NCBI RefSeq assembly: GCF_000006565.2
Contig: NC_031467.1
Span: 682,001 to 746,000 of the forward strand
Direction of reading: 5' to 3'
Origin: Toxoplasma gondii ME49
Lineage: Eukaryota > Apicomplexa > Conoidasida > Eucoccidiorida > Sarcocystidae
DNA length: 64,000 nucleotides
In this document: positions 46,715-59,460 of the stretch, piece by piece
How the letters are laid out: every line of letters starts with the position of its first letter
How positions within the stretch are numbered: the first letter of the stretch is position 1
Notes under the pieces: generated by a model
Databases searched by the model: none
The model's input: only the letters and a program-made list of their open reading frames with translations
Told to the model about the DNA's origin: nothing
Program-made: the position numbers and the translations under genes

Positions 46715-49700
46715 TCAGACACGCCAGGGCAGCCGATACAATCCGTGTACAGGTTCAGCAACAAAGGCGTTTGCCTGCTTTGCCGTTGGGCACCTGCTTT
46801 TGTTGATGAATAGTCCATCCCGAGCGTATAGTTCTATGCTGCTGAGTTCAGCTATCAGTGGGTAACACTGGGACAGGGACAACCTGAGAGAAGGTGTGTA
46901 ACAGACAGGGCTGCCACGTGGAACCAATCATTGCTGCGCCGCTTTCCGTGGATCTAACGACGCACCCGCAAGGAGATGGCTGTTTCCAGATTACAGACAT
47001 CCCAGTTTGCACCGGCAGTAAAATTTACACCCGCAAGTGTAACAACACTGTACGCAGGTGCATTGCAGATGTACACATTGTCAAGGTATCCGGGGAACTT
47101 AGGAACCGACTTGCCAAGGAGTTGAAGCAGATGACTCTGTGCATGAATGTCTGAATCACCGGCATCGAAGGGCACCAAAAAATTATACTGACGTAGAACG
47201 AAGGTGAGATATTGGAGTTTCGAGGAATAATTGGCCTCCTCAATTAAGGAGGGTGGGTTAGCTCGCCAGGCAACTCCGTCGTGATAGTCCAGTTGAAACA
47301 GTCTGATATCTTGGGTGTCCCGGATAGACAATCTGAAAGCTGCGCGCAAATGATACTGACAAGGGCGCCTCCAGACTAAGATCTGCCAAATATCCGAATG
47401 ACCAGGCGTGCAAAAAGCTCCCTGAATTTTTATGTCTTTCTTTGCTGCCTTGATGTCGCTATTCATTATCATCTACCTAAAAAAACAGTGTACGTTATCA
47501 GGCTGTTTAGAAGAAGATGCATTTCTGTAGCAAATGCCATGCACAGAGCCACGTTTTTCGCAGTTCGCACAAGTTTTTCAGTGGGATAGTCCGTCAACAT
47601 TCCAGTCGAAGTGTAGGAGCTATCTCAGGGCGTTGTGTATCAGGCGCAACTGGAAGGTCTGCACCATTCGAGGACCACAGGGTACCGCCTTGATGCAACA
47701 CCGTTGAGACCAATTCCACCGTTACTACTGAAATCAGCCAGGTTCTGCAAACATTCTATCCTCTGCAAAAAAGCACGGCCACATACCTGTCGGGAGAGTA
47801 CCGGCGACATGAGAAGACGATCTCCAATATATGGACCCCAAGAGTTTTTTCAGCATGATTCACGGGAAAAAGGCGACGAACACGTTCAAAGCAATATAAC
47901 TGTATAACCGTTGAGATTCTGACGTGACAGCTCAATGACCGGTTTCCATCAGACGAGGCAACCTACTAGTTTCGGAAGAGGCAGCAGTCAGCGGAACGAG
48001 GTCGAGCACAAGGCTGAAGCCACATTTGCATCGGGAAGGGCAATTACGCGAGACAGCGCATAGTAGTTGTGAATGAAAGGAGTGCGGTGTCCAGAAAGTT
48101 TGCTCAGTAGCTTGCAGTAGAGCTGAAATGAAACCATAAAGCCTGCTGCAAATAAAGTTTGTCGCCGTTCGCGTTGCTGATTGATAGCCTGAGGGTTTTT
48201 CCACAGACTAGGAGGCGGTTTAATACCCTGATAAAGTTGTACCGCCAAGCGAGAGGCCACCAGTGGCACCATGGTCTGGATCTACGAGTCGGAAAACCCC
48301 AGTGCTGACAGATCCCCCCAAAGCCGCTGCTCAAAACCGTACATCGGCGAGCACCTACGTACAGACCAGCAGACGAGAGTGAACTGCACTAATTTCCGCT
48401 CTGCTGGTGTAAGGCCCAACGCGGCATGCTGCCACATAGTACGGAGGTTGATCTTTCGAATGAAAATGTTGCAGTTACTTCCGTGCAACAAACACAAAAA
48501 GATATGCTTCTACATCACAACACGGTTCCCTGCTGAAATTCACGGTCAACATAGGCAGAAAAGCCGGGCATTCCGTTGCACTGGTATTTCCCTTCACGGC
48601 ATTCGCTTCGTGGTCGAAGGTGACAGCGATTCCCAACCGTGATACACAAAGTAGAACAGGGAAGCCTCTCTTGTTTCCTCAGTGTTGCCTCCTGGAGTAA
48701 TTTTTCACTCTTAGAAAATAACACATCCAAAGCAGTGCTCCGACACCAGGGTTGAGTTTCATTTCTCTCCTGTGTGGCCACGGGATCCACCTGGACTTTT
48801 GCCTTGATCACGTGGATGTCCTCGCGACAACTCGAAAAACGGTTTGGTCTTGCTTCAATCACATGACTCGAATGGTCACCCTTGCTTTTCAAAGTGCACT
48901 AGGTCTCTCTGCATCAACTTCCAAACGAATACTTGATCATAAACTTCAAATAGCCGTAAGCGCGGTCGTGGATACACACCAGCGAGACCACGTACGGTAC
49001 ACACCGATCTTCTGCCTTTCGCTGCCTTCTTTTCTGCAAATGTTCATCTGCTGCATAGGTGTGGGTAAGGTGACTATAACCAATCACAACCTTTTCGTTG
49101 TGAAAGCCCACGCCGTTCCTGTATAGATGTTTTTGTAGAGGTCGTCTAGTTGTACCAACAGTGGGCAGCCACTGACTTGACACCACCGTGACTCTAGCAT
49201 GTGTACGCTGTACATGAAGACACTTTCAAACTCCCTTGAAAATTGTGGCTTCTACCGACCTCGAAGTATGATGATGATGATGATGCCGTGAGCCAATACC
49301 GCTAATGCTACGAGTTACCGTCTTTTTCCAACAGTTCGTGTCTTGCCTTTTCACGCCAGGGAGGAACGCTCTCTTACTCCTTACGCGGTAATGCATGTCA
49401 TCTTTCCTTCACATGCTCCCACTGTTTTTCATCGGATCAACCGAGGAAGCGGCACCATCGGAAGAAGTTTTTGCCTCAACACCGTCCTGTACACCGGCGT
49501 TCGCGGTTGTTATCTGCGTGTTGTCGTCTGCCGGCATAAGAGACCAGGGAGAACCACGGCGGAGTGCAGTGCTCACACAAATCCGAATAGCTGTGATTCG
49601 TCAGTGCTGAGACAACGCAAGATCTAAAAGCAGCACAGTTGCCGAATATTAGTCCACGCCAACGCTTGCTCAACGCAAATATGAATAACGACGTGGTTGC

Positions 49701-52700
49701 TCGAGTGTCCGCTACAATACAACTAAAATTCGCACTCACCGCGATTAATTATTTGTTGCTCTGAGTGAGCCCATGATTCTGCTGCTTCCTTCTTGAAGTT
49801 AGCTGAGACACAGGGTAGAATCAGCGCATACTGCCATTCAGAGGACGGGTGGCGAGAGTCATGTTTGGCTTTGTAAGAGATAAACCGCAGCCAACATGTA
49901 CAGACCTGTATTTAGGTTAGGAACTAGGGCAGTCCCCTCCACTAGGCCAGCATCGCACGCAAAATGCTTGATCACACCGATTTGGAGATCGACCAGTACT
50001 ACATCATTTCCCCAGGAACGGCTCACAATACGTAGCCAGGTCGAAGAACTGTAGGTATTTTGACAAAATAACGCCTCTGGCGCTCCGATGCCGAAGCGTC
50101 TCTGCATCGTCTGCGTTAAGTGTCGATGCTTGCAAAAGACCAGCGCCTGGGACCGTTCCACAATGGCAAGGTTTTCCACATGACGACCTCAAGATACCCG
50201 CATGATGCTGTCCCATACCGTGAACCGGCCGTGTCTTGCGAAAAAATGGCAACAGCTTACCACTGATGAATGGCTTATAGGCGTATCGTAGTCCGAGACG
50301 AAAGTCGAACCCATCAATGCCGTAGAGATCCGCTTCACTGATGCTTTCAATCAGGTCGTCTGCAACAGCTTTTTCGGCACTTTTACGCGCGATCCATTGT
50401 CGCGTCATGCGACTGAAAAGTCCTTTCCACGCCCTGTCAAGCCACAACAGACAAATACGGTGGAACTCACGCCTGCATTGGACTAAGTGTAGACTTTCAA
50501 ACAGTGTCCACTCCCGAAAAACGGACAAACAGAAGGATACGCTACCTGAGATCTCTGACAGTTCAGGTTGTATTACCTCCAAGGTGGCTGGCGCAGCTGA
50601 CTAAAAAAGCACACAGAGATAGTAGGCCTAGCTTTCCATGCGAGAACAACGCGGTTTTCTCCAACCTAGTACCTCCATCCTCGCACAGCTACACCAGCAA
50701 CGGAGACCAACACCAGAGCGCGTTTGTTACCTTCTCATCCGTAGGGGTTTTACTGCACGTGTGAGTGCTAGCTTCACGATGCGAATCTGATCCTCTGTCC
50801 AACTGAGGCATTTGTGACGTTCTGAGCACGAAAGGCGCCAGAACCACACACTGAAACAAGCGGGTCCGGCAAACGTGTAGCAGTTCCGATCTATGGATAC
50901 ACCTCATACATCAGCAAACAAATGAGCAAGATCGCTTCGTGGCAGTCTAGTTACACGTCCGAAACAAGCTTGAATCCAACGCATGGTTTTCCAAACGAAG
51001 ATGCGGTATGCGTCTACTGGGGTGGACTTCACCCGTCACGTAACTGTGAGGTACGATGCCCCAAAAACGCTGGTGCAGAGAGAACGTCTCTGAAGCAACT
51101 CTGCCCTACACCTCACTGACACATCGTCTGTACCGAGTCGCTGGCCACTTACCCGGAAACCATTCCCCCCATCTGAAGTATGTGCCTAGAGAGTTCGCCT
51201 GCTTCTCGTACGCTTCTTCGATTTTGCTGAGGATGCCGAGTGCTGTTTCCTCCTCATTGTGGCCGTCTTGGATGGACAATGCTTTGTTCTTCAGATGTTC
51301 GAGAAGCCTCTGGACGGTTTTGCAGATAGGGCAACCTGCAGTACTGCCATTCGGAAGGGACAGGTTCCTGGCGGTCATACGCGCCTTGTCGAGAATTGAA
51401 CGCATCACTTTTCTCATGGCTGCCGAAACATCCTCGTCACGTTGCGTATACATGAATGCCGCTGAACAGAGAACGTAGAGGCGAAACAGTAACACATACC
51501 AACTAACTCTGCCGCACCCTGATCATAAACCGGGTGGAGTTAGCCATTTGTGCTCGATGATGCTACCACGATTATCGTGCGCCGCTGAGCTCAGAAGTGT
51601 TGTGTTGAGCTAGGTACCGTCCATGTATGGAATGCGGTAACAGACATCGTCACACATACCAAGCAAGAGAGCAATCAGTGCAGTTCATGATTCACGGCTC
51701 CGTAGATGTATATAATCTCCATGTCGCGGAAGTCAGGTCTGTTGGTCATTAAGCAAGCGGTAATCCATTGCCCTTGTAGGCATCAGTGTTTTAGCTCCAC
51801 TAACAGCACTATGTGCGGACTGAATGAGAATCGGAGAGGTCGCCGACTTTGTCGGCACCCAGGACTGCTGGCCAACGCTTCGATGCAGTCCTAAGGAACT
51901 CCAATCACACGGTTGTCACACCTAACTCCCTTGCATCACTTACTGACGTGCAGTATAGTTCCGATCGTCCTCGGAAAGGATTGAAAACGCACTGAAAACA
52001 GTAAAACAGTCACACGTGGCAGGAGCCCTGTGAACACCCAGACGAATACTGGGGTATGCGTGATGCCGCTCGTGGCCGGAACTTGCACTGCCACCTCGAA
52101 ACAAGCGGCCCCGGAACACCGACGGCAGCGAACGCTATCGGCTTTCCAAAGTGTTTCCTTACAGCTCGTCGTACGCTTATGGAATGGAGTCAGTTGTAAC
52201 AACATGATCATGACGAAGACACTCCCACGCACCATCTTTGCTAAGCTTTAGCGTAGAGTTATCAGCGAGAGTCACTACATTGTTCAGTCGTCTGTAACAT
52301 CTGACACCTGCTGTCGTACCTTCATTCTGCCTGAAAGGCATTCCTATCACGACTCGTTCTTTAGCTGCACACACGAGGGAAGACACACCCAGCATCAGCC
52401 TTCTGAAACGATTCCTGTTGCGTAACCTCATGGTGCCGCCGTAGCTTTCGTTCGCAGAGAGACGGATGGACAAGGCTTCCAATGGAACGACGCCCAAGCA
52501 CAACTGCTGAGTGCGTCTTTGGTTGTGAAGGCAACTGTTGGGTTCTACAGAAAAAGAAACATTAGTGCCACGCACTGAACCTGATTCTCTCGGACGGAAG
52601 ACCTTTGGTAGGATGCTGTTTCCGTATTTTCTTACAGTCTTTGAATGATTGCATCGTCTCTGTGAAGTCCCTGGCGAAGTGGATTCTCACTCCCTGCCAC

Positions 52701-55700
52701 ATAGCCTTTTCTGCATCTTCTTTCAAGTCGATAGCCATGCCTCCGAGCCGCTCGTAAACATACTCCTCGACGGCTGTAGTTGAAACTGAAGGCAGAGCAC
52801 CCAGGAAAGTTACTTGACAGAGTCATTTGTGGGCTCACGCTCGTATTCAACTGATATCGACACCTGGATAGCACAGATACAAACGAGGCTGTTGTACCAT
52901 CATTCTTACCCCTCCGCAGGCTTACAGGTTCTGTATTTGGAGACTATCTTGTGAACGCGCGCCAGCAGCGGAGCATCCATCGTGCTTCGGACATTCGTCC
53001 GAAAATGTGCCTTGCTCGCTTGCCTGAGGAAGGCAGCTGTGACGCGGGAAAGCTCTGGAGAAATGCAGGGCAGGCACGAACAATACCCTGGGTCCCGCAA
53101 AGACCGACGAAGCAGCGGAAAATTTGTTTGCTTCAGGAACAGGCCAGCGGGCGTGTTCCACGACACCACCCCCACAACGCATGACACTGAACTATTCTGG
53201 CAGGTGGCGTTTCAGTTCCTTGAACAGCCGTGCCCCACCCTCCGGGTTGCTGCAAAGTGAAACGAGTACCAACACACGAATTACAGAGACAAGGCGTCTG
53301 TATCGGCATGGACTAACATCTGACACCGACCAGGTGATTCACGACCAACGCAGAACCCATGACCCTGTTTCGGAATGGAACTAGATTCTGCGCAGCTCAA
53401 TTTCACCAGTTTGTGCACGAGGCGCAGGGGGAAAATCGTTTCAAGATCAATTCCTATGAATGAAAAGTATAACTATGACAATCACTTCCGTACGGCGGCG
53501 AACTACAAACACGTACACAGGCTGTCCACCAGCGGCGAGCCACGCCGGGATTACAAGCTCACCGTGTTCCCGCACAAAATTGCGAAGCGTCTGAATAAGC
53601 TTGAACACTCCTTCCGTAGTCCGTCTCTCCGCCTCCGGTACAACTTGAGTGACGTATCTGTAGTAAGTGCTAGCGACGACCGGGTGCTGTTCTATGATAA
53701 GCTCTAGTGCCTGTAGTGCGATGTTGGGCAACTCATGCGTCTCTGCCATCGCCAACTGGTCAGCTAAAATATCGAGGGCCTCGAGAGCTGAAAGGCGTGC
53801 AAACATGACAAATACATCGCACACGTTCTTCGAGTTGACATGAAACGACGTCTGGAGCTGACCTCTGCCGCGCAGTCTGAGTGACGACTTTTTGTGACTC
53901 GACACCGATGTTCCGAGACTCACCAGAAGTGCGCAGAGGAGCGCAGCTGGTTGGTTTCCTGTTGAATAGCCCGCGTCGGACATCGGCCATGAATTGCTTG
54001 TCAACCTGCTTCTTAAGAAAATACGCCGTAGCAGCATGGTTGCATTCGTGCACATCCGATCTGTACATTACAGCTGCTTCCCTGATATCAGCAAACGCGA
54101 GGACGGCGGGTTGGACACGAGCGCAGTTGACGCTCCTCGGTTGGCCACGGTCACCCAGGATGGTTCCCACGGAAGTCAGTCCAGTAGGATCCTCGGACAA
54201 GAAGAATTTTTCGACTCTTTCGCGAGCAGCTTCTGAATCTTGGTCTGCTTGCCCCTGTTCTGAAGGATTGAACACGAAGAGCTCTCCCAAAGTGGCCTCG
54301 AGCTCCTCCGTGTACGGGTGCAGATCAACTGGAACGTTACTTACACGGATGCTGGCTCTGTCTACGACCTGGTACTCGTCCTTGTACAGCTGAACTGCAG
54401 TAGCGAGGAGACAAAAGCGTCTGCAAAGAACCAGCTATTTTTAAGGCAGATGACAGACAAATCACAAAAACTCGAGAGACCGGACATCCCGTTCCCCAAC
54501 TACGGCATAAGTCGGAGGCACGAGTCGACCAAACGCCAAGAGTTAGACACCACAAACACTCCGCTGACCCCGAAATAGAGCCAGTCCATTGCGTTTCGGG
54601 CGACATACCAAGCTTGCACCAGTTCAGGCAGACGCTTGATCGTGTCAGTCTTCACGGGCAAGGAACAAAAAGCAACAATAAACATGTGGTAGTTCTCCTT
54701 CTTCCCTAGTAAAACCGACAAGTCACAGAGGCTACGTTGGTGGTCGACAACCATCGGAACAGTCATGGAAGCATTATTCGAAAGAGTCCGTGAAACGTTC
54801 TCCTTCCGCCGTCAAGGTCGCTTACGAATGACTTCCTTCCCCATGGCGGTAACCGCCGCGTGGTGGACGAGGGCTCCTGCCCAAGTAGCCATCTTGTCAG
54901 TTATCGGGCGTTTCGTTACTGCTGCTAAGGCTTTCTTAACGGTTCGCCTGAGGTGGATAGGATTTGAAACGGAGTTTGCTGGCAGAAAACACAACACAGT
55001 CAGTTAAAAACACTCGATGAGGTATCGTGTCCACATAATGTCGACAGGAAAGTCCTAACAAATGCAACGCCAATCCACCAGAGAAATCATTTCAACTGGA
55101 GACACCAGAACGATTTGTGACTGAAGCAATATACCGTGGGCTATGAGGAATCAACCGCGCTCTTCGGCCGAGTAAGAGTTTCAAGTGCTTCACTGTAAGC
55201 GTCTGATGTCGATCGCTGGTAGGCAGATATGGAATATCGCGTCAAGGGGCTGATAGAACAGCGAACGTGTGTTGTCTTACGGTACATTCTGATTGCATCG
55301 AAGACTTTACTCGAGAATGCTTGTCGCTTGTTGGTTGTGAGGCTGACAAACCACGAAAACTCCTTAGGGTTGAGCCTCTTCTTGGTCGCCATTTCGCGGT
55401 AGTGCGTTTGAATTTCATTTCTGAAGGTTTCTTCTCCGTCTGGACGTCAGCCGGGTAGAGAAGCAGGAAACACACACAACATGCGTTTCCAAAGTCACGC
55501 TGGAATTGGCTCATCGCAACAAGGTCCAGCAAGGACTGAACCTACAGTTCACTGGGCTGGCCGTGCTCCGACAGATTCGTGTCACGTGGAATTTCGAGCA
55601 ATGCCCGAACTGTTTCTTGCAGGTCTAACAAGTGGTAATGGAAACTCAGGGCCAGATTTAACGCGACTGATGCTTGAGGCCTGCACCGAGTGCTGCTCGC

Positions 55701-58700
55701 CGTGCATCGTGGCCGCCCCCAGGGTGCCTAATTCACAGCCACAAAACTATCCTAAAGAACAATTGCGAATCCACATACCGACCCCGCACCACCGAACAAA
55801 CGCTGAAGCAATAAAACTCTCAAGGAATTGTCTCTGACGACAGGGAACCGGTTCAGGTGCGCCTACATTGCAGGGCACAGTGTTGGATGTTCCTTGTGAG
55901 CAGGGTGTGGGCGATGTGTAAGCTCTTTGTCGAGTCCCACGTTTTCAAGGCAGAGAATGTCTCCTCAAAAAGAGCCCTGTTTACAGGGCTCAGCTGGCCG
56001 CGGAATTCATCAAGAGTGCGAATGCGCTGGAACAGAAGAAAGCTTTGGCTCGGGGACGTGTTGGCCAGCACGCTCGCATCTGGCAAATTGGGAACTTTGT
56101 ACATGTCGAGGAAGTTCATTATCTGGTTCCGCAAGATACACACAGTTGAGCCACACAGTTGAGCTTTCCCGGGTGACACACAAGTTTCAGCATTCGCAGA
56201 AAGGGCTCGTTGCTCTTACGGACTTCTGAGGTAACTCGCGGAGAAACGCTTGCTGAGAGAGCTAACAAAATCTCAGTTAACTACAACGGAAACTGGAACA
56301 AATTGACATCCATCAAAGGGAGATGTAAGGAATCATGTCGAGTGCAGCTGCGAACATACGTCTCGCTGCCATTTCTGGCCTCATCAACTCTGTGATCGTA
56401 CAAGGGCCATGTTCTTCGCTGTTGTGTTGCCCGGTACAGCAACCGTGAAGCAGCAGAAAATAATATTCTAATTCCTTTCCTGCGGACGAAGCGAAGAATC
56501 TTCAACCGTGTCCCACCTACTAGGCAACACCTAAGAAAACATCTCTGGATGTTGATACCAGATCTGCCAGGAACTGAATATGCTGCCGACTCACGAAGAC
56601 GATTTCGACGAGTTTTGTCTCCGAAACGTTTGCGAAGACGAACGGGGCGTCGCCTCTGCAAGCACCGAGCGCACGAAGAAACATGGCTCAAAGTAACTCC
56701 AGTTGCACTGGCAAGGAGTCGTTTGCAGGAACATTCAACATATCGGCTTTTTCTGTCCGTACCACTCTGCTAGTGCCAAATACGTGAACCGGACAATACT
56801 ACGTTGCTTCCTGTCAAAGCGATCCGTATTTGAACTCGGTAAAGACTCAGAATATCAAGCTCACTGTGACTTAACTGAGTTAAACAATACATGGTTGAAC
56901 TTTGCAGGCACCACTATGCTGTGGTTCAGTCGTAAATCATCCACAGTGACTCCACAACGTCGCCAAGTGTCATCGCATCTTCCTTTTCTCTGGCGGAAAC
57001 AAGCGAGCGTTCTATCCGCTTACCCTTCTTTGGGCCGAAGCGCCTCTGAACCTAGAAGAAAACTTTTGTAGGCGACGGCATCTTCAGAAAGCTGTCTCCG
57101 CACTCGTTCGAGGAGGTCGGCGTCCACCATCCCCTGCATTGTGAGGTACCAAGACCACAGAGGTTTGGAAATTGCCCAAAGGAAAGTACCCATGAAAACG
57201 AGTCCGCTGGACGACGATACCATCAGCGTCCCGTTTGCGAGCTGCGACATTGGAACACGGTTCGTTAATGTGAATGAGAGAATGTTCCGATAGGGTTCGA
57301 CAAAGTCGTAGAAGAAACGACCCCGTCCGAAGAGCCACCGCAGGACGCTTTGGAATTTCTCGAAGAAGGCTGCTACTGCTTGGAATGTCTGAAGCATGCG
57401 GAAGAACGCGATGGCTTTGCGGAGTGCGACGTCCTGCACAAAGCAACGAGGTCGAACAGCACAGCGAGCGCAAGACGGCCAAATCAAACCCAAAAGATCT
57501 GGGGTTGCATGCACAACATTTTGAACCGCTGCAGAACTCCGCGAAGTCTGGACATGGTCTGCCCACGACAAGACAAACGCCCTTCAGTCAGCAGGTACGA
57601 TCTCTACGCTGGGGAACGAGAATTCAAGCGCTTAGTGGTGACTGCTTGGTAAAGGTGCGGTACCAGTGCCGTCAGTTTCCTCAAAATACTCAGTTGAGTC
57701 ATCAGTTCGATCTGCTGCAAACACACCGGCGCTTGGCATCGCTTCTGTAAACGTACCACAAAAAAAAACCACGCACTGCCAAAGAGGCGCAGAAGTCGTG
57801 AGACGGCGAAATTGAACAGGTCGAAAAAGGTCCGAAGCGAGGTCAACAAGATTCTTCCGAGTCCCGCAAACCTTTTCTCGCGCCAGGTCGCCTTCACTTC
57901 GTTCACGCCGGTCTGAAACACTTCGGGTGCCCTCTGTCGTGTCAGATTATTCTTCATTTTCCGCCGAACTTCCTCCAGGGCCGCCTGAGAGGGGGGCACC
58001 GCGCCGGGCTCCCCAGCAGGGACGCTGGCTGCCGTTGCCCATTGTGCGTCGGCGTCGATATTTGCGGCCACCACAGTCTGGCCGTCTGCCATCTCTCGAG
58101 CGCCGACGAAGGCTTCGTTGATGTCTGTCCACGATCCTTGGTGGTCACTTGGATCCGTGGTGCGACTGTCTCGGCTAGCTTCGCCTCTGTCGGTCTTCAC
58201 GCCATGCGTTTCAGGCGTCAGAGCAGCGGCTGTGGTGTCGACTTGGACAGCCTCTTCAGCCCGCAGTTTTGCCCAGACGAGCCCAAAAGTCTGGAAGTGG
58301 TCACTATCAAGACGAGAAGAAAAGTCCTGGGTGAAAGCCCGCCGTTCAAGCTCGGCTCCTTTCGAGATGGAGAAGGAAAGCAATCCAATGATGCTCGCAA
58401 CCAATGACAGAATGGCCAGCGGCGCGGCAGGGGACGCGGCGACAGCTACACTTGAAGTCGCTACGAAGAAGACATTGACGGCGAGAAGAATCGTGGGCAG
58501 GTACCGCACGATTTGCATGATGATTTTTTTCGCAAGAATGACGACCTTCTGTTGCACCACAGCCCCTAAGCGCTTCAGGAACTCCATGACCTTGGAAGCA
58601 TTCTTCGATCCACTCCCTTTACGCTTCAGTCGTTTCTGGAACCAGTTTCTGATTTTCGTGTGAGCCAGTTTAACCCCCCGGAAAGCACCCTTGAACGCGT

Positions 58701-59460
58701 TGCCGAGCCGATGCCACATGCGAGCAAGCCCCTTGGCAATGAGTGTCTTCGGCGGCGAGGGTAACGCCGGATGAAGTTTCCAGCAGAGTTCGGATTCCTC
58801 TACATACTGTTGGACTTCGTCACCCTTCGACGTACCAGCTTCCCATTTGTGCATGATCGATTCCCTCTTGTGACGCCGTAGTTGAGCAGCGACTTCCTCG
58901 TAGTACGCCGTCGCTAAATGTGTCAGGGCTGGGGTTGACATGCTCTCTCCGTTTCCTTCCTCCTCTCTTGCCTTCACTTGACCCTGGATAGTTTCCAGTG
59001 TCTGGGCGTCGGCGGCGGAATGAAGGGGAAACGTCGTGCCTGTGTCCTCGCACCTCAGAAGAAGGTCTGCCTGCTGCCTGAAGTACTCCTCACTGATTTG
59101 TGGCTCCAGGCCCTCATCACTGCCATTTTCCCTCGATTCTTCTTCTCTTACGGACTCCTCAAGATTTTCTCTCACGCCTCTGCTTCCACCAAGTCTTGCT
59201 GTCTCGACGCCGTGTGACGGCGGGACGCGGTGCCGGCCGGGCTGCGGTGCATCAAAGTCTCCGTCAGGAGTGGCTCCTGTTAAAGTTTTCACTGGCTCGG
59301 AGGACCTCCTGAACCTGCTAGACGAGATCTTCAGAGCCAGCACCGGCTCAGCGCTGCCAGTACTCAGCAGCGCCAGAGTCAACAGGCTAAGCACATGACG
59401 GCACAGAACAGGCCTGGGAGGAGCGGCGCGTGCGAGCGCAAGACCCCCCAGTCGCGCCAT
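46715..59460 (-). CDS. Large secreted multi-membrane-segment protein, candidate RON2-like rhoptry neck protein
   Basis: Starts MARLGGLALARAAPP with a cleavable signal peptide (core 'HVLSLLTLALLSTGSA'). Exon 1 (59460-57664) is about 599 codons, with an acidic stretch and two hydrophobic segments at about residues 321-341 and 347-366. Downstream exons with matching phases include 57433-57024, one ending at 55867, 55439-55281, 54978-54826, 54705-54535, 54394-53924, 53862-about 53517, one ending at 52926, 52773-52636, 51461-51153, 50482-50261, 50128-50027, 49802-49740, one starting at 49606, about 48455-48410, one starting at 48227, about 47460-47028, and a last one ending near 46715. Coding segments include 'RGVILSKYLQFFDLATY', 'SDLCEHCTPPW' and 'INLRTMWQHAALGLTPAERK'. 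No enzyme motif. The RON2-like label rests on size, signal peptide, repeated hydrophobic segments and recalled gene order next to G6PDH. It is not a direct domain match. Several joins (57.0-56.2, 52.6-51.5 and 49.5-47.5 kb) are unresolved, and the last exons could be a separate gene. Confidence 0.5.
49267..49285. repeat. ATG trinucleotide repeat
   Basis: A run of six ATG units inside an intron of the large minus-strand gene. It is the only clear microsatellite in the central 50 kb. Confidence 0.85.

Noticed and set aside
56203..56245. Alternative exon start reading VRKSNEPFLRMLKLV for the large minus-strand gene
   Set aside because: Its frame ends in a stop within about 110 nt, and no donor brings it into the well-supported MNFLDMY frame except across an implausible intron of about 32 nt. 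Left unresolved rather than called.
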